Assembly: GCA_019635015.1 (NCBI GenBank)
Contig: JAHCAG010000011.1
Location: 1 to 64,000, forward strand
From: Burkholderiales bacterium
GTDB lineage: Bacteria > Pseudomonadota > Gammaproteobacteria > Burkholderiales > SG8-41
Reading direction: 5' to 3'
DNA: 64,000 nucleotides
Both the position numbers and the translations under genes were made by a program. Positions 41,891-50,736 of this stretch are shown here, one piece after another (within the stretch, counting starts at the first letter, position 1; each line of letters starts with the position of its first letter). The notes beneath the pieces are model-generated. The model made no database searches and had not been told where the DNA came from. It saw nothing but the letters and a program-made list of their open reading frames with translations.

Positions 41891-43351
41891 CTAATAGTAT
41901 GACGCTTTGGCGCCCGGCGGCGGCGAATAACGGAAGGTGCCGAGTTTTTTGATGGCCTCGACGCCGCCGTGTTGCTCGATCCGCGCTTTCTGGTCGGCCA
42001 TCGCGAGGCGATGGGTGGCATCGGGATCGACCACCTTGCGCAGCACCTGTTCGCATTCCGCGACGACGGACTTGAACGCCGGATCGCGGCCGAGGTCGCG
42101 CAGTTCGAGCGGGTCGTTTTTCAGGTCAAAGAGCATCGGCGGCACCGTTGCGTAGTGGATGTACTTCCACTGACCGTGGCGGATCATGAAGGCGCCGCAC
42201 ATCGAGCCGGCGGCGTGGTACTCGGAGAGGATGGTGCGTGCCGGCACCAGGCCCTGCGCGATGTCGATCAGCGAGTTTCCGGGGAGTTTTGCGTCATCGG
42301 GATGCGGCTTTGCGCCCAGCGCTTGGATGAAGGTCGGGAAGCCGTCGGCCAGCGTCACCGGGGTGTCGCAGACGCTGCCGGCCGGAATGCCGGGGCCGGC
42401 GATCATCATCGGTATGCCGGCGGACTCCTCGTACATCGTCGATTTGCCCCACAGGCCGCGGGCGCCGAGGTTGTCGCCGTGGTCGGAGGTGTAGACGACG
42501 CGGGTGTTGTTCATCAGGCCGGTTTCCTCCAGCGCGCGCAGGATGCTGCCGACGTTGTCGTCCATGAACGAGGTCAGGCCGAAGTAGGCGGTGATCGCGC
42601 GGCGCACCATCGCGATGTCGAGAAAGCCGTCGTCGTAACACTGGCTGGCGCGGAAGGCGTCGAGGAAGGGGTGCTGCGGACGCAGCGATTTTTCGTAGAG
42701 ATTGGGCAGTGGCACCGCGTCTTCGGGATAGAGGTCGTAGAACTGCGGCGGCGCGATCAGCGGGAAATGGGGCGACACGAAACCCACATACAGCGCCCAG
42801 GGTTTCGCTTTCAGTGCCGGCGCTTTGTGCTTGAGCCATTTCACCGTCTCTTCGGCGATGCTGCGGTCGTACTTGGTGTATTCGGATTCGCCGCGGCCGG
42901 CCTCGGGTCCGAGCTTCATGGCGCCGACGCGGCGCGGCAGCTCCTCGCGGATCATGCCCAGCAGGTCGCCGACGCCGTTGACGATGTGCAGCGGCAGGAT
43001 CTCCTCGTCGAAGCCGTTCCTTTTCGCGTCGGAATCCAGGTAATGCAGCTTGCCGATGGACGCGACGTGGTGGCCCTGTTCCATCAGTCGGTGTCCCCAG
43101 GATGGAATTTTGCCGTCGTAGGCGATGGCGTTGTCCCAGTAGCGGATCTTGTGCACGTACTGGCCGGTGGCGAAGGCGGCGCGCGCCGGCACGCAGATCG
43201 GGCAGTTGGTGTAGGCCGAGGTGAAGTCTGTGCCGCGCGCGGCCAGTGCGTCGAGGTTCGGCGTCTTGATCATCGGATGGCCGTGGCAGCCGAGCACGCG
43301 CTTGTTGTGCTCGTCGGACATGATGAAAATCAGGTTGGTGGCTTCGCTCAT
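41891..43351 (-). CDS. second formylglycine-dependent sulfatase
   Basis: The 486-residue protein has the signature CVPARAAFATG with Cys53 as the formylglycine precursor. SDEHNKRVLGCHGHP and YTSDHGDNLGARG are metal-site segments. It is clearly paralogous to the downstream sulfatase, but the sequence around the active site differs (CVPAR against CCPSR), suggesting a different substrate. GAGGAG precedes the ATG at 43351. It is cytoplasmic. No formylglycine-generating enzyme gene is in the window. Confidence 0.9.
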   Translation of the reverse strand: MSEATNLIFIMSDEHNKRVLGCHGHPMIKTPNLDALAARGTDFTSAYTNCPICVPARAAFATGQYVHKIRYWDNAIAYDGKIPSWGHRLMEQGHHVASIGKLHYLDSDAKRNGFDEEILPLHIVNGVGDLLGMIREELPRRVGAMKLGPEAGRGESEYTKYDRSIAEETVKWLKHKAPALKAKPWALYVGFVSPHFPLIAPPQFYDLYPEDAVPLPNLYEKSLRPQHPFLDAFRASQCYDDGFLDIAMVRRAITAYFGLTSFMDDNVGSILRALEETGLMNNTRVVYTSDHGDNLGARGLWGKSTMYEESAGIPMMIAGPGIPAGSVCDTPVTLADGFPTFIQALGAKPHPDDAKLPGNSLIDIAQGLVPARTILSEYHAAGSMCGAFMIRHGQWKYIHYATVPPMLFDLKNDPLELRDLGRDPAFKSVVAECEQVLRKVVDPDATHRLAMADQKARIEQHGGVEAIKKLGTFRYSPPPGAKASYY

Positions 43352-43388
43352 GGTGCTCCGTTCTCCTCGCTCGGGTTGTTCATGAATG

Positions 43389-44117
43389 TTATTTGTATTT
43401 TTTGGTGACCAGTTCTGCGACGCTGCGGCCGGCATCGATGTCAGCCTTGCGTTTCGTGTCGCCGGCGTCGATTTTGCGCGCCGTCTCCAGCACCTGTGCC
43501 GCCTTTTCATGCGGAATGAAGGCGACGCCGGCCTCGTCGGCGCAGACGATGTCGCCGGGCTTCACCTGGATGCCGCAGATCTGCACGGTGCCGTTCACCT
43601 CGACGGTCTGCATGCGCCACTTGCCGGTGATCGGGGTGAAACCCTTGCACCACACCGGCCAGTCCATGCTGCGGTACTGGTCGGGGTCGCGCACCGTGGC
43701 GTCGACGATGGCGCCGATGAAACCCTGGCGTTTGGCGATGGTCGCCGACTGGCCGCCCATGTTGGAGCAGCCCATGACCCCCTCGATCACCAGCACGTCG
43801 CCGGGCTCGGCGAGGTTGTGAGCTTCGGTTTCACCCTGGCCGCTGGTCTTGTCATTCGCCGCCTTGTGGATCTGCGTGGCATGGGCGACGTTGCGCACCG
43901 TCAGCGCCGGACCGACGATGCGCCGACCGAGGGTAACCGGCGGCAATACATAGGCCGGCACCACGGCGACCAGGCCCAGCTCGTCGCAGGCGTCGGACAG
44001 CGTGCCGGTGAGGTCGACCAGATGCTGGAAACCTTCGAGAATTTCGGGCGCGACGCGCGGCAGTTCCAGTATGCGAATGGCTTCGCGCGGCAGTTTGCCG
44101 AGGGTGGTTTTGGGCAT
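43389..44117 (-). CDS. RraA-like/HMG-type aldolase family protein
   Basis: The 242-residue protein has the RraA/4-carboxy-4-hydroxy-2-oxoadipate aldolase pattern: GRRIVGPALTVR, GDVLVIEGVMGCSNMGGQSATIAKRQGFIGAIVDATVRD and GDIVCADEAGVAFIP. Members are RNase E inhibitors or metal-dependent aldolases/decarboxylases; being in a catabolic-looking operon with a Bug protein and sulfatases favours a catabolic lyase. It is the first gene of the minus-strand operon ending at 39378. Confidence 0.85.
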   Translation of the reverse strand: MPKTTLGKLPREAIRILELPRVAPEILEGFQHLVDLTGTLSDACDELGLVAVVPAYVLPPVTLGRRIVGPALTVRNVAHATQIHKAANDKTSGQGETEAHNLAEPGDVLVIEGVMGCSNMGGQSATIAKRQGFIGAIVDATVRDPDQYRSMDWPVWCKGFTPITGKWRMQTVEVNGTVQICGIQVKPGDIVCADEAGVAFIPHEKAAQVLETARKIDAGDTKRKADIDAGRSVAELVTKKYK

Positions 44118-44195
44118 GGCTCCTCCTGTAAGCGACCGATGTTACGGGTCGCATGCGCGGGGCGTCAACGCGCATGGAGTGCCATAATATGGCGC

Positions 44196-45485
44196 ATGAA
44201 ATCCCTGCTGCCACCGCGCTTTTTTTTGCGCCAACTGCCTGCCTGCGTGCTGTTTGTTTGCAGTGCCGGCGCCCATGCGACCAACGGTCTCAACCTGATC
44301 GGTTATGGCGCCGAATCCTCGCTGATGGGCGGTGCCGATGTCGCTGTTGCCCGCGACGCGGCGGCGCTGAACACCAATCCGGCCGGCATCGCGCGTTTTC
44401 GCGCGCCGGCACTGGATGTTTATGGTGCGGGCTCGTATGCGCTGAATGTTGGACACAGCGATGCCCTCGGCAACAATCTTGAGGTCGATGAGAAGCTGAT
44501 CAGTGTCGCCGGATTCGGTTACGCCATTCCCTTGCAGGGGCGTGACCTGGTGCTGGGCATCGGCGCCTTTGCCCAGGGCGGGGCCGGCGCGGTTTTTGAA
44601 AAGATGCGCACGCCGTTCGGCAATATCGATGAGCTGTCCTCGCAGTTCGGCGCGCTGAAATTCACCTCGGGGCTGGCCTGGCGCGCATCCGGATCAACCA
44701 TGGTCGGCGCCACGCTGTCTTTGTTGTACGGCGGTTTGCGCCAGGATTTTTTTCCGGCGACTTCGGCGCTGACGCCCGGCGGCCCTTTTTTCGGCTCGGC
44801 CCTGGATCGCGCAAACGGCTACGGCCTGGGCGCGAAATTCGGCGTGCTTCACCAGTTGTCGCCAGCGGTCACGGTCGGGGCGACCTACACCAGCAAGACA
44901 CGGTTGCCCCTGCGCGACGGGCGGTTGCGTGTGAACATGACCGCCGCCGGACTTGGTCAGGTGACGTACTCCGATGTGAAGCTGGATGGCCTCGCGTTTC
45001 CGCAGCAGGCGGGCGCCGGTTTTGCATGGCAGGTCAGCGAGCGCCTGTTGTGGTCCACCAAGCTGGAATGGATCGACTGGTCGGGCGCGGTGAAAAATCT
45101 GACCCAGACGGCGTCAGGCCCGGACAACACGGCTGCGCCGGCGATACTGACGCAGACCCAATATCTCGGCTGGCGCGACCAGTGCGTGGTTGCCACCGGC
45201 ATTGCCTACACCCTCAGCCCGCGCACCACGCTGCGCGCCGGTTTCAACTACGGTCGCAGTCCGGTGCCGGTGGAGCGCAGCAGCCCGATCATCAATCCGA
45301 TAGGCGAGAAGCATCTGACGCTGGGCGCCAGCCGAAAAATCAGCGGCGGGTATGAGCTGCATGGCGGGCTGGAATACCAGTTCCGCAATTCGGTGAGTTA
45401 CAACAATCCCGCGCTGCCCTTCGGCCCTTCGACCTGGCGCGAGGAAAGCCTCGCGCTGCACGTGATGCTGGGCCGGCGCTGGTAA
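44196..45485 (+). CDS. FadL/OmpP1-type outer-membrane transporter
   Basis: The 429-residue protein has a signal peptide and the FadL-type mature N-terminus ATNGLNLIGYGAESSLMGGADVAVARDAAALNTNPAGIA. Barrel strands follow, ending LALHVMLGRRW with a terminal Trp. FadL-like channels import hydrophobic molecules such as long-chain fatty acids or aromatics. It is divergent from the sulfatase operon, so it might admit the same substrate (inference). The ATG at 44196 fits the signal peptide. Confidence 0.88.
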   Translation: MKSLLPPRFFLRQLPACVLFVCSAGAHATNGLNLIGYGAESSLMGGADVAVARDAAALNTNPAGIARFRAPALDVYGAGSYALNVGHSDALGNNLEVDEKLISVAGFGYAIPLQGRDLVLGIGAFAQGGAGAVFEKMRTPFGNIDELSSQFGALKFTSGLAWRASGSTMVGATLSLLYGGLRQDFFPATSALTPGGPFFGSALDRANGYGLGAKFGVLHQLSPAVTVGATYTSKTRLPLRDGRLRVNMTAAGLGQVTYSDVKLDGLAFPQQAGAGFAWQVSERLLWSTKLEWIDWSGAVKNLTQTASGPDNTAAPAILTQTQYLGWRDQCVVATGIAYTLSPRTTLRAGFNYGRSPVPVERSSPIINPIGEKHLTLGASRKISGGYELHGGLEYQFRNSVSYNNPALPFGPSTWREESLALHVMLGRRW

Positions 45486-45486
45486 A

Positions 45487-46455
45487 TCAGTCCAGCCGCG
45501 ATACCAGGGTGGCGAGTTCACCGCGCGATCCGATGCCGAGTTTCCTGTAGACCGCGTCGAGATGATTGCGCACCGTTGCAGGCGCCAGTTCCAGCGTGGC
45601 GGCAATCTGCTTGTAGGTCTGGCCTTGGGCCGACAGGCGGGCGATTTCAAGCTGGCGTTTGCCGAGTGTATCGATCGCGGTCTTGGTGCGTGCCGACAGC
45701 CAGTACAGATCGCTGACGCGGTCAAAGGACAGCATGATGCGATCACCGGCATGACTGCCCCTGACTGCTCCCTGCATTTTTGTGCGCGCCGCTTCCGGCA
45801 GGCGTGGTGCATTCCAGTCGGGCCATTCTCCGCGCAGCAGTTCGGCAAAGCCGTCACGCGCCGCGATCAGCACAAAATCGGCGTCGCACACGGCAAACCG
45901 GCGCTCGCTGTTGCTGTTGGCGATGCCGCCGGCATTGAGCTGCATCAGCCGCGATTGCTGGCAGCTTTCAATGAGGTGCGGCACCACTGACTGCGCCGCA
46001 ACGCGTTCGTCCTCGGTGAAATGCGGCTGCTGCGCCGGACGGAACAGTGTCATGAAAGAAATCAGTCCGGTGCGCGGATCGACTATGCAGGTGGTCAGCG
46101 AATAGTCGAGGCCGAAACGCCGGACATGCTGCTCAAGCATTTCCGGGTCATTGGCGAGCACTTCGTGCCCCGCAGCGCGGATGGTGGTGCCCATGGCCTG
46201 CATCGCCATCGCGCCGACGGTGTCGCGATCCCTGAAACGCGCGTAGCTGGCCAGGCTTTCCGGCGGCAAGCGATGCAGGTGCACGCTGTAGATCTGCGCC
46301 ATGCCGTTTTCGATGCCGGCTCGACCCCAGATGGCTGATTCAAACGCGAGTATCTGCCGCGTCTGTTTCAGCGCCCAGTCCTGAAACGCCGTGGCCGGGA
46401 TGTCGCGGCTGCCGCGATACAGCGACAGGATCAGGCTGGTCAATGAGGGAATCAT
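45487..46455 (-). CDS. LuxR-type transcriptional regulator
   Basis: The 322-residue protein has a C-terminal GerE HTH: LGKRQLEIARLSAQGQTYKQIAATLELAPATVRNHLDAVYRKLGI, split by no insertion. The N-terminal ~230 residues are a sensing domain of unknown type, with no receiver or autoinducer motif recognised. The ATG at 46455 is preferred over an upstream TTG at 46497. It is divergent from the tpsA gene and a candidate regulator of the TPS operon. AT-rich motif copy h overlaps its start region. Confidence 0.85.
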   Translation of the reverse strand: MIPSLTSLILSLYRGSRDIPATAFQDWALKQTRQILAFESAIWGRAGIENGMAQIYSVHLHRLPPESLASYARFRDRDTVGAMAMQAMGTTIRAAGHEVLANDPEMLEQHVRRFGLDYSLTTCIVDPRTGLISFMTLFRPAQQPHFTEDERVAAQSVVPHLIESCQQSRLMQLNAGGIANSNSERRFAVCDADFVLIAARDGFAELLRGEWPDWNAPRLPEAARTKMQGAVRGSHAGDRIMLSFDRVSDLYWLSARTKTAIDTLGKRQLEIARLSAQGQTYKQIAATLELAPATVRNHLDAVYRKLGIGSRGELATLVSRLD

Positions 46456-46486
46456 ATAAGTATTTGTTTTTAAATGAATTTTTATA
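46455..46486 (+). repeat. AT-rich recurrent motif (copy h)
   Basis: It contains the exact 14-mer AGTATTTGTTTTTA followed by an AT-rich tail. It lies at the start codon of the LuxR-type gene and upstream of tpsA. Confidence 0.65.
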
Positions 46487-46497
46487 TGGATTGGCAA

Positions 46498-46635
46498 TCA
46501 GACGTCCAGGACAAAATAGTTGAGGGCTGACGACCCTCGAAGAATAGGGCATTTGCATCATTTACATAAGCGGCGGCAACGATTCAACTTCAGTCGTCGA
46601 ACGCATCTGATTGATTCGGGGAGAAAAAAATAACA
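46498..46635. promoter_or_regulatory. divergent luxR/tpsA promoter region
   Basis: GAGGG-CTGACGA-CCCTC (46522-46538) is a short inverted repeat that could be an operator for the LuxR-type protein. GGGGAGAA lies 10 bases before the tpsA ATG. No clear sigma-70 promoter was assigned. Confidence 0.35.
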
Positions 46636-49600
46636 ATGACAGCGCGACGCAGGGGTGACGTGGCAGCATGCGGGAATCTCAGGCAACCGCGCTTGCGGCC
46701 GATGACGTTTGCCATCCTCCTGGCCTTCAGCGCGCCGGTCCTGGCCAATCCCACCGCACCGCAGGTTGCCGCCGGCTCCGCCAGTTTCCAGACCTCGGGC
46801 AACACGCTGACCGTTACCAACGCGCCTGGCACTATCATCAACTGGCAATCCTTCTCGATCGGCGCGGGTGAGCTGACCCGTTTCCAGCAGCAGTCGGCGC
46901 TCAGCGCCGTGCTCAATCGCGTCACCGGTGCCTATCCGTCTAGCATCTTCGGTGCGCTGACCTCCAACGGCCGGGTGTTCCTGGTCAACCCCCACGGCAT
47001 CGTTTTCGGGCAGGGTGCGGTGATCAACACTGCCGGTTTCATCGCCTCCACGCTCAACATCAGCGATGCCGATTTCCTCGCCGGACGGCTCAAGTTCGAG
47101 GGCGGCGGCCATGGCGTGCTGAAGAATGCCGGTACGATCCAGGCCGGCGGCGACATCTTCCTGGTCGGCCCGCAGATCGAGAACAGCGGACTCATCCGCA
47201 GTGACAACGGCAGCGTGGTGCTCGCCGCCGGCCAGTCGTTGACCATCAGCAGCCCTGATGCCCACGGCGTGCAGTTCGCGCTGCAGGCGCCGACCGATGC
47301 CGCGCTCAACCTCGGCACGCTGGACGCGCGCAATGCCGCGGCGATGTTCGCCGGCACGCTGAGGCACTCCGGAGAAATCCGCGCTGCCAGCGCCAGCGTC
47401 GATGCTTCCGGTCGGGTGATCCTGGCTGCGCAAAAGGACGCGATAGTCGACGGCAATGCGGTGATCAACGCCGACAACAGTGTGGGGCGCGGCGGTGCGG
47501 TGCAGATCACCGGCGAACGCGTCGGACTGTTCGACAATGCCACCGTGACCGCGCGCGGTGCGGTGGGGGGTGGCGAGATCCTCGTCGGTGGCGATGTCCA
47601 GGGCGCGAATCCGTTGGTGCGCAATGCGGTGATGACCCATGTGACTTCCGGAGCGACGCTCGACGCCAGCGCCACCGCGGCGGGCGACGGCGGTCGCGTG
47701 GTTGTCTGGGCGGACGATACGGCGCGTGTTCACGGCCAGGTGTTGGCGCGCGGCGGACCGCAGGGCGGGGCGGGGGGCTTCATCGAGACCTCGGGCAAGC
47801 GCTTCCTCGATGTCAGCGGCATTCGCGTATCGGCCTCGGGTGAAACCGCGGGCACTTGGCTGCTTGACCCCTACAACATTGAAATCGTCGCCGGCGGCGG
47901 TACGGTCAACAACGGCGGGGCGCCGGCTTTTACACCGGGCGGCGACGATTCGCAGATCGGCGCCGATCTGATCACCGGTCAGCTCGACGCCGGCACCAGC
48001 GTGTCGATTTCCACCGGACTGGGCGGTTCGCCGGGCACGCAGGTCGGCGACATCACGGTCAGCAGCCCCATCATCAAGACCGCCAACAACGCCGCCAGCC
48101 TCACCCTCACGGCCAACAACAACATCAACGTCAACGCCAATATCACCCTGCCCAACGCCAGCGTGCCGGGTGAAACCGCCAGCGTGACGCTGAACGCCGG
48201 AGGCGACGTGGCTGTCAACAACGCCACGGTTCAGGCAGGCTCTGTTTTCGTCACTGCCGGCGGCGCCATCCAGCGCAGCGGCGCGCAGGCCAATGATTTT
48301 CTCTACGGGGGCACCGGCACGGGTGACGGCGCGCTGCACCTGACTGCCAACGGCGGCGCCATCGGCGCGGCCGGCAACGCGGTCCGCATGCAGAACAACC
48401 GTTATGCCGGCACCAACGGTCGCGGCCCGCGTGCCACCACCACGCATGACAGCGGCGACATCCATCTGCGCTATACCGGGAATGGCGTCTACTTTGATGT
48501 GCCCAATGCCATCCAGACCAACGCCGGCACGACCCAGACCGTGCGCCTGGAGCACACGGGCACCGGCACGGTCGCGTTTTACAGCGCCATGACCGGCAAC
48601 GACGACTGGATCATCGATTCAGCGGGGAGCTACGGTTTTGCCGGAACCACGCTGACTGCCAACAGCGTCAATGCCACCTTTGGCGGTTCGACCGGGCGCC
48701 TGGGCATTTATCCCCTGATGCCGGCGTTCGATACTTCGTCCGCCAACGGCAACATCACGATCACCGCGAATGACATCGAGGGTACCGGTTGCGGCGGCTC
48801 GCAGGTCGGCGTGGGGGTGAAGCCCGGCACCGGGCTGGTGACTGCCACGGCAACTGCATCCCCCGGACCCTGCGGTGGATCCATCCAGTTGATGCACTTC
48901 GGCGGCGACCTGCTGACCAGCCGCTACACACTCAATTTTTCGAACGGAGCGGTCGCGGGCAACTACATGCGCCTCAAGGCCGCAGACGGCCACCTGATCG
49001 TCGACAGCACCGCCGGCTTCAATGCCAGCCTCAATGACAAGGACGTCCTGCTGCAGACGCTGGCTGCCGGGAAGGACATCGTCTTCCAGGGTGGTACCGT
49101 GCAAGGCGGGCGTGTGGAAGTGCGCGCGACCCGCAATATCGACAACCTCGCGCCGGGCACCAACGGTTTTGTCCAAACCAATGCCTTCGGCGGGCCTCAC
49201 TGGAAACTCTACGCGACCGGGGGCGGCATCGGTCTGACCAATCCGGTCGAGGGTACCGCTGAATGGGTCGGGGACTTGGTGAGCGGGGGCGTGGGTGCGC
49301 TGGGCGATATCAACGCCAGGTTCAATGCGGGTACTGGCACACCGGGCATCGCAACCATTTCAACCCATGCCGGCTCAGCCCAGAACATCAACATCACGAC
49401 CGCCGCGAGCTTGGGCTTCGCGCCGGGCCAGCCCGGCTACGGCGGTTCGTTCAGCACGGCCAACGACCATTACACAATGAACGTGGGCGGCAGCATGGTT
49501 TTTACCATGTTCAATGATACCGCCACGGCCGCAAGTTTCGATCTGACCGTCGCGGGTAGCGCTGTGACCAACTCCTGTTGCGGCACCACTGGCCGCTGGA

Positions 49601-50736
49601 TCTCGACGACCGGGGCGTTGTCGATCACCTCGGTTGGCGGTTCCATCGGCGAGTCGGTTCGTTATGCCAATTTACCTTCTTCAGGTGGCATGACACTGAC
49701 CGCGCTCAACAACATTTACGTCAATGCCGGCGCCAATCCGCTGTCGCTCTCCGGACTGACCACGGGCGCGGGTGCCGGCACGATCGGCCTGCAAACCACC
49801 GCCGCCAATGACCTGACCTTCGGCGGCACGACGAACATCAACGATGCGCTGGTGCTCAGCATCGGCGGTAACATCATCTTCCCGGCCGCATCCAGCTTCA
49901 CCACCAGCGGCGGCCTCGCGCTGAACAGTCCGACGCAGATTGCGGCGACCGCCTCGGTCAACGTTACCGGCGGCACCCTGTCCGGCACCGGCGCGATCAA
50001 CAATGCCGGCACGCTGACCAAGGCCAATGCCGGCACCAGCAGCTTCTCCGGCGGCTTCACCAATTCAGGCACGGTCAACGTCAACGCCGGCACGCTGGAT
50101 CTTGCCGGCGGCTACACCGATGCCGGCGGCGCGCTGGTGATGGGGGGCGGTGACATCACCGCACCGGTCGCGGGACTCACGCTGAACACGGGCACGCTCG
50201 GCGGCAGCGGCACGGTCACCGGCAACGTGATCCACAATGGCACACTCAACGTTGGCTCCTCGCCCGGCACGATGACCATTGCAGGTGATCTCACGCTGGG
50301 CGCAGGCAGCACGCTGAACATCGAACTGGGTGGCACCACGCAGGGCGTCAACTACGACCTGCTGCAGGTCACCGGAGCGGCAACGCTCGACGGCACGCTC
50401 AATGTCAGCCTCTTCGGCGGCTTCACTGGCGCGGACGGCGACCTGTTCGACTTCATGACCTATGCCAGCCGCACCGGCGATTTCGCCACCATCAATTTTC
50501 CTGCTGGCACCAGCATGACCGCTACGCCAAATGCGGGTTTCTACCAGTTGCTGCTGAGTGTGCCGCCACCACCACCACCACTCGCGGCGGTTGATGCGCA
50601 GCCCTCGAACGAGATGCCGCTGAAACTCGCGGCGAACGATGTGCGCATCCTGCAGGACAGGTTCTTCGTCGATGTGCAACCCGCCAAAGACAGCGGTGAC
50701 GAGGAACGGAAAGGCGCGGTGCTCGAATGCCGGTAA
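46636..50736 (+). CDS. TPS exoprotein (TpsA, filamentous haemagglutinin N-terminal domain)
   Basis: The 1366-residue protein has a signal peptide (cleavage after VLANP) and a complete TPS domain: INWQSFSIGAGELTRFQQ, VTGAYPSSIFGALTSNGRVFLVNPHGIVFGQGAVINT and later NSGLIRSDNGSVVLAAG. A block shared with the exoprotein at 1-7087 follows (GGDVQGANPLVRNA, GGRVVVWADDTARVHG, WLLDPYNIEI). Most of the rest is beta-helix repeat. The last part is autotransporter-strand-like (ADLTLGAG-type) and ends after a PPPPPP stretch. It is the first gene of a tpsA-fecR-tpsB operon. Function is probably adhesion or biofilm. Confidence 0.9.
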   Translation: MTARRRGDVAACGNLRQPRLRPMTFAILLAFSAPVLANPTAPQVAAGSASFQTSGNTLTVTNAPGTIINWQSFSIGAGELTRFQQQSALSAVLNRVTGAYPSSIFGALTSNGRVFLVNPHGIVFGQGAVINTAGFIASTLNISDADFLAGRLKFEGGGHGVLKNAGTIQAGGDIFLVGPQIENSGLIRSDNGSVVLAAGQSLTISSPDAHGVQFALQAPTDAALNLGTLDARNAAAMFAGTLRHSGEIRAASASVDASGRVILAAQKDAIVDGNAVINADNSVGRGGAVQITGERVGLFDNATVTARGAVGGGEILVGGDVQGANPLVRNAVMTHVTSGATLDASATAAGDGGRVVVWADDTARVHGQVLARGGPQGGAGGFIETSGKRFLDVSGIRVSASGETAGTWLLDPYNIEIVAGGGTVNNGGAPAFTPGGDDSQIGADLITGQLDAGTSVSISTGLGGSPGTQVGDITVSSPIIKTANNAASLTLTANNNINVNANITLPNASVPGETASVTLNAGGDVAVNNATVQAGSVFVTAGGAIQRSGAQANDFLYGGTGTGDGALHLTANGGAIGAAGNAVRMQNNRYAGTNGRGPRATTTHDSGDIHLRYTGNGVYFDVPNAIQTNAGTTQTVRLEHTGTGTVAFYSAMTGNDDWIIDSAGSYGFAGTTLTANSVNATFGGSTGRLGIYPLMPAFDTSSANGNITITANDIEGTGCGGSQVGVGVKPGTGLVTATATASPGPCGGSIQLMHFGGDLLTSRYTLNFSNGAVAGNYMRLKAADGHLIVDSTAGFNASLNDKDVLLQTLAAGKDIVFQGGTVQGGRVEVRATRNIDNLAPGTNGFVQTNAFGGPHWKLYATGGGIGLTNPVEGTAEWVGDLVSGGVGALGDINARFNAGTGTPGIATISTHAGSAQNINITTAASLGFAPGQPGYGGSFSTANDHYTMNVGGSMVFTMFNDTATAASFDLTVAGSAVTNSCCGTTGRWISTTGALSITSVGGSIGESVRYANLPSSGGMTLTALNNIYVNAGANPLSLSGLTTGAGAGTIGLQTTAANDLTFGGTTNINDALVLSIGGNIIFPAASSFTTSGGLALNSPTQIAATASVNVTGGTLSGTGAINNAGTLTKANAGTSSFSGGFTNSGTVNVNAGTLDLAGGYTDAGGALVMGGGDITAPVAGLTLNTGTLGGSGTVTGNVIHNGTLNVGSSPGTMTIAGDLTLGAGSTLNIELGGTTQGVNYDLLQVTGAATLDGTLNVSLFGGFTGADGDLFDFMTYASRTGDFATINFPAGTSMTATPNAGFYQLLLSVPPPPPPLAAVDAQPSNEMPLKLAANDVRILQDRFFVDVQPAKDSGDEERKGAVLECR

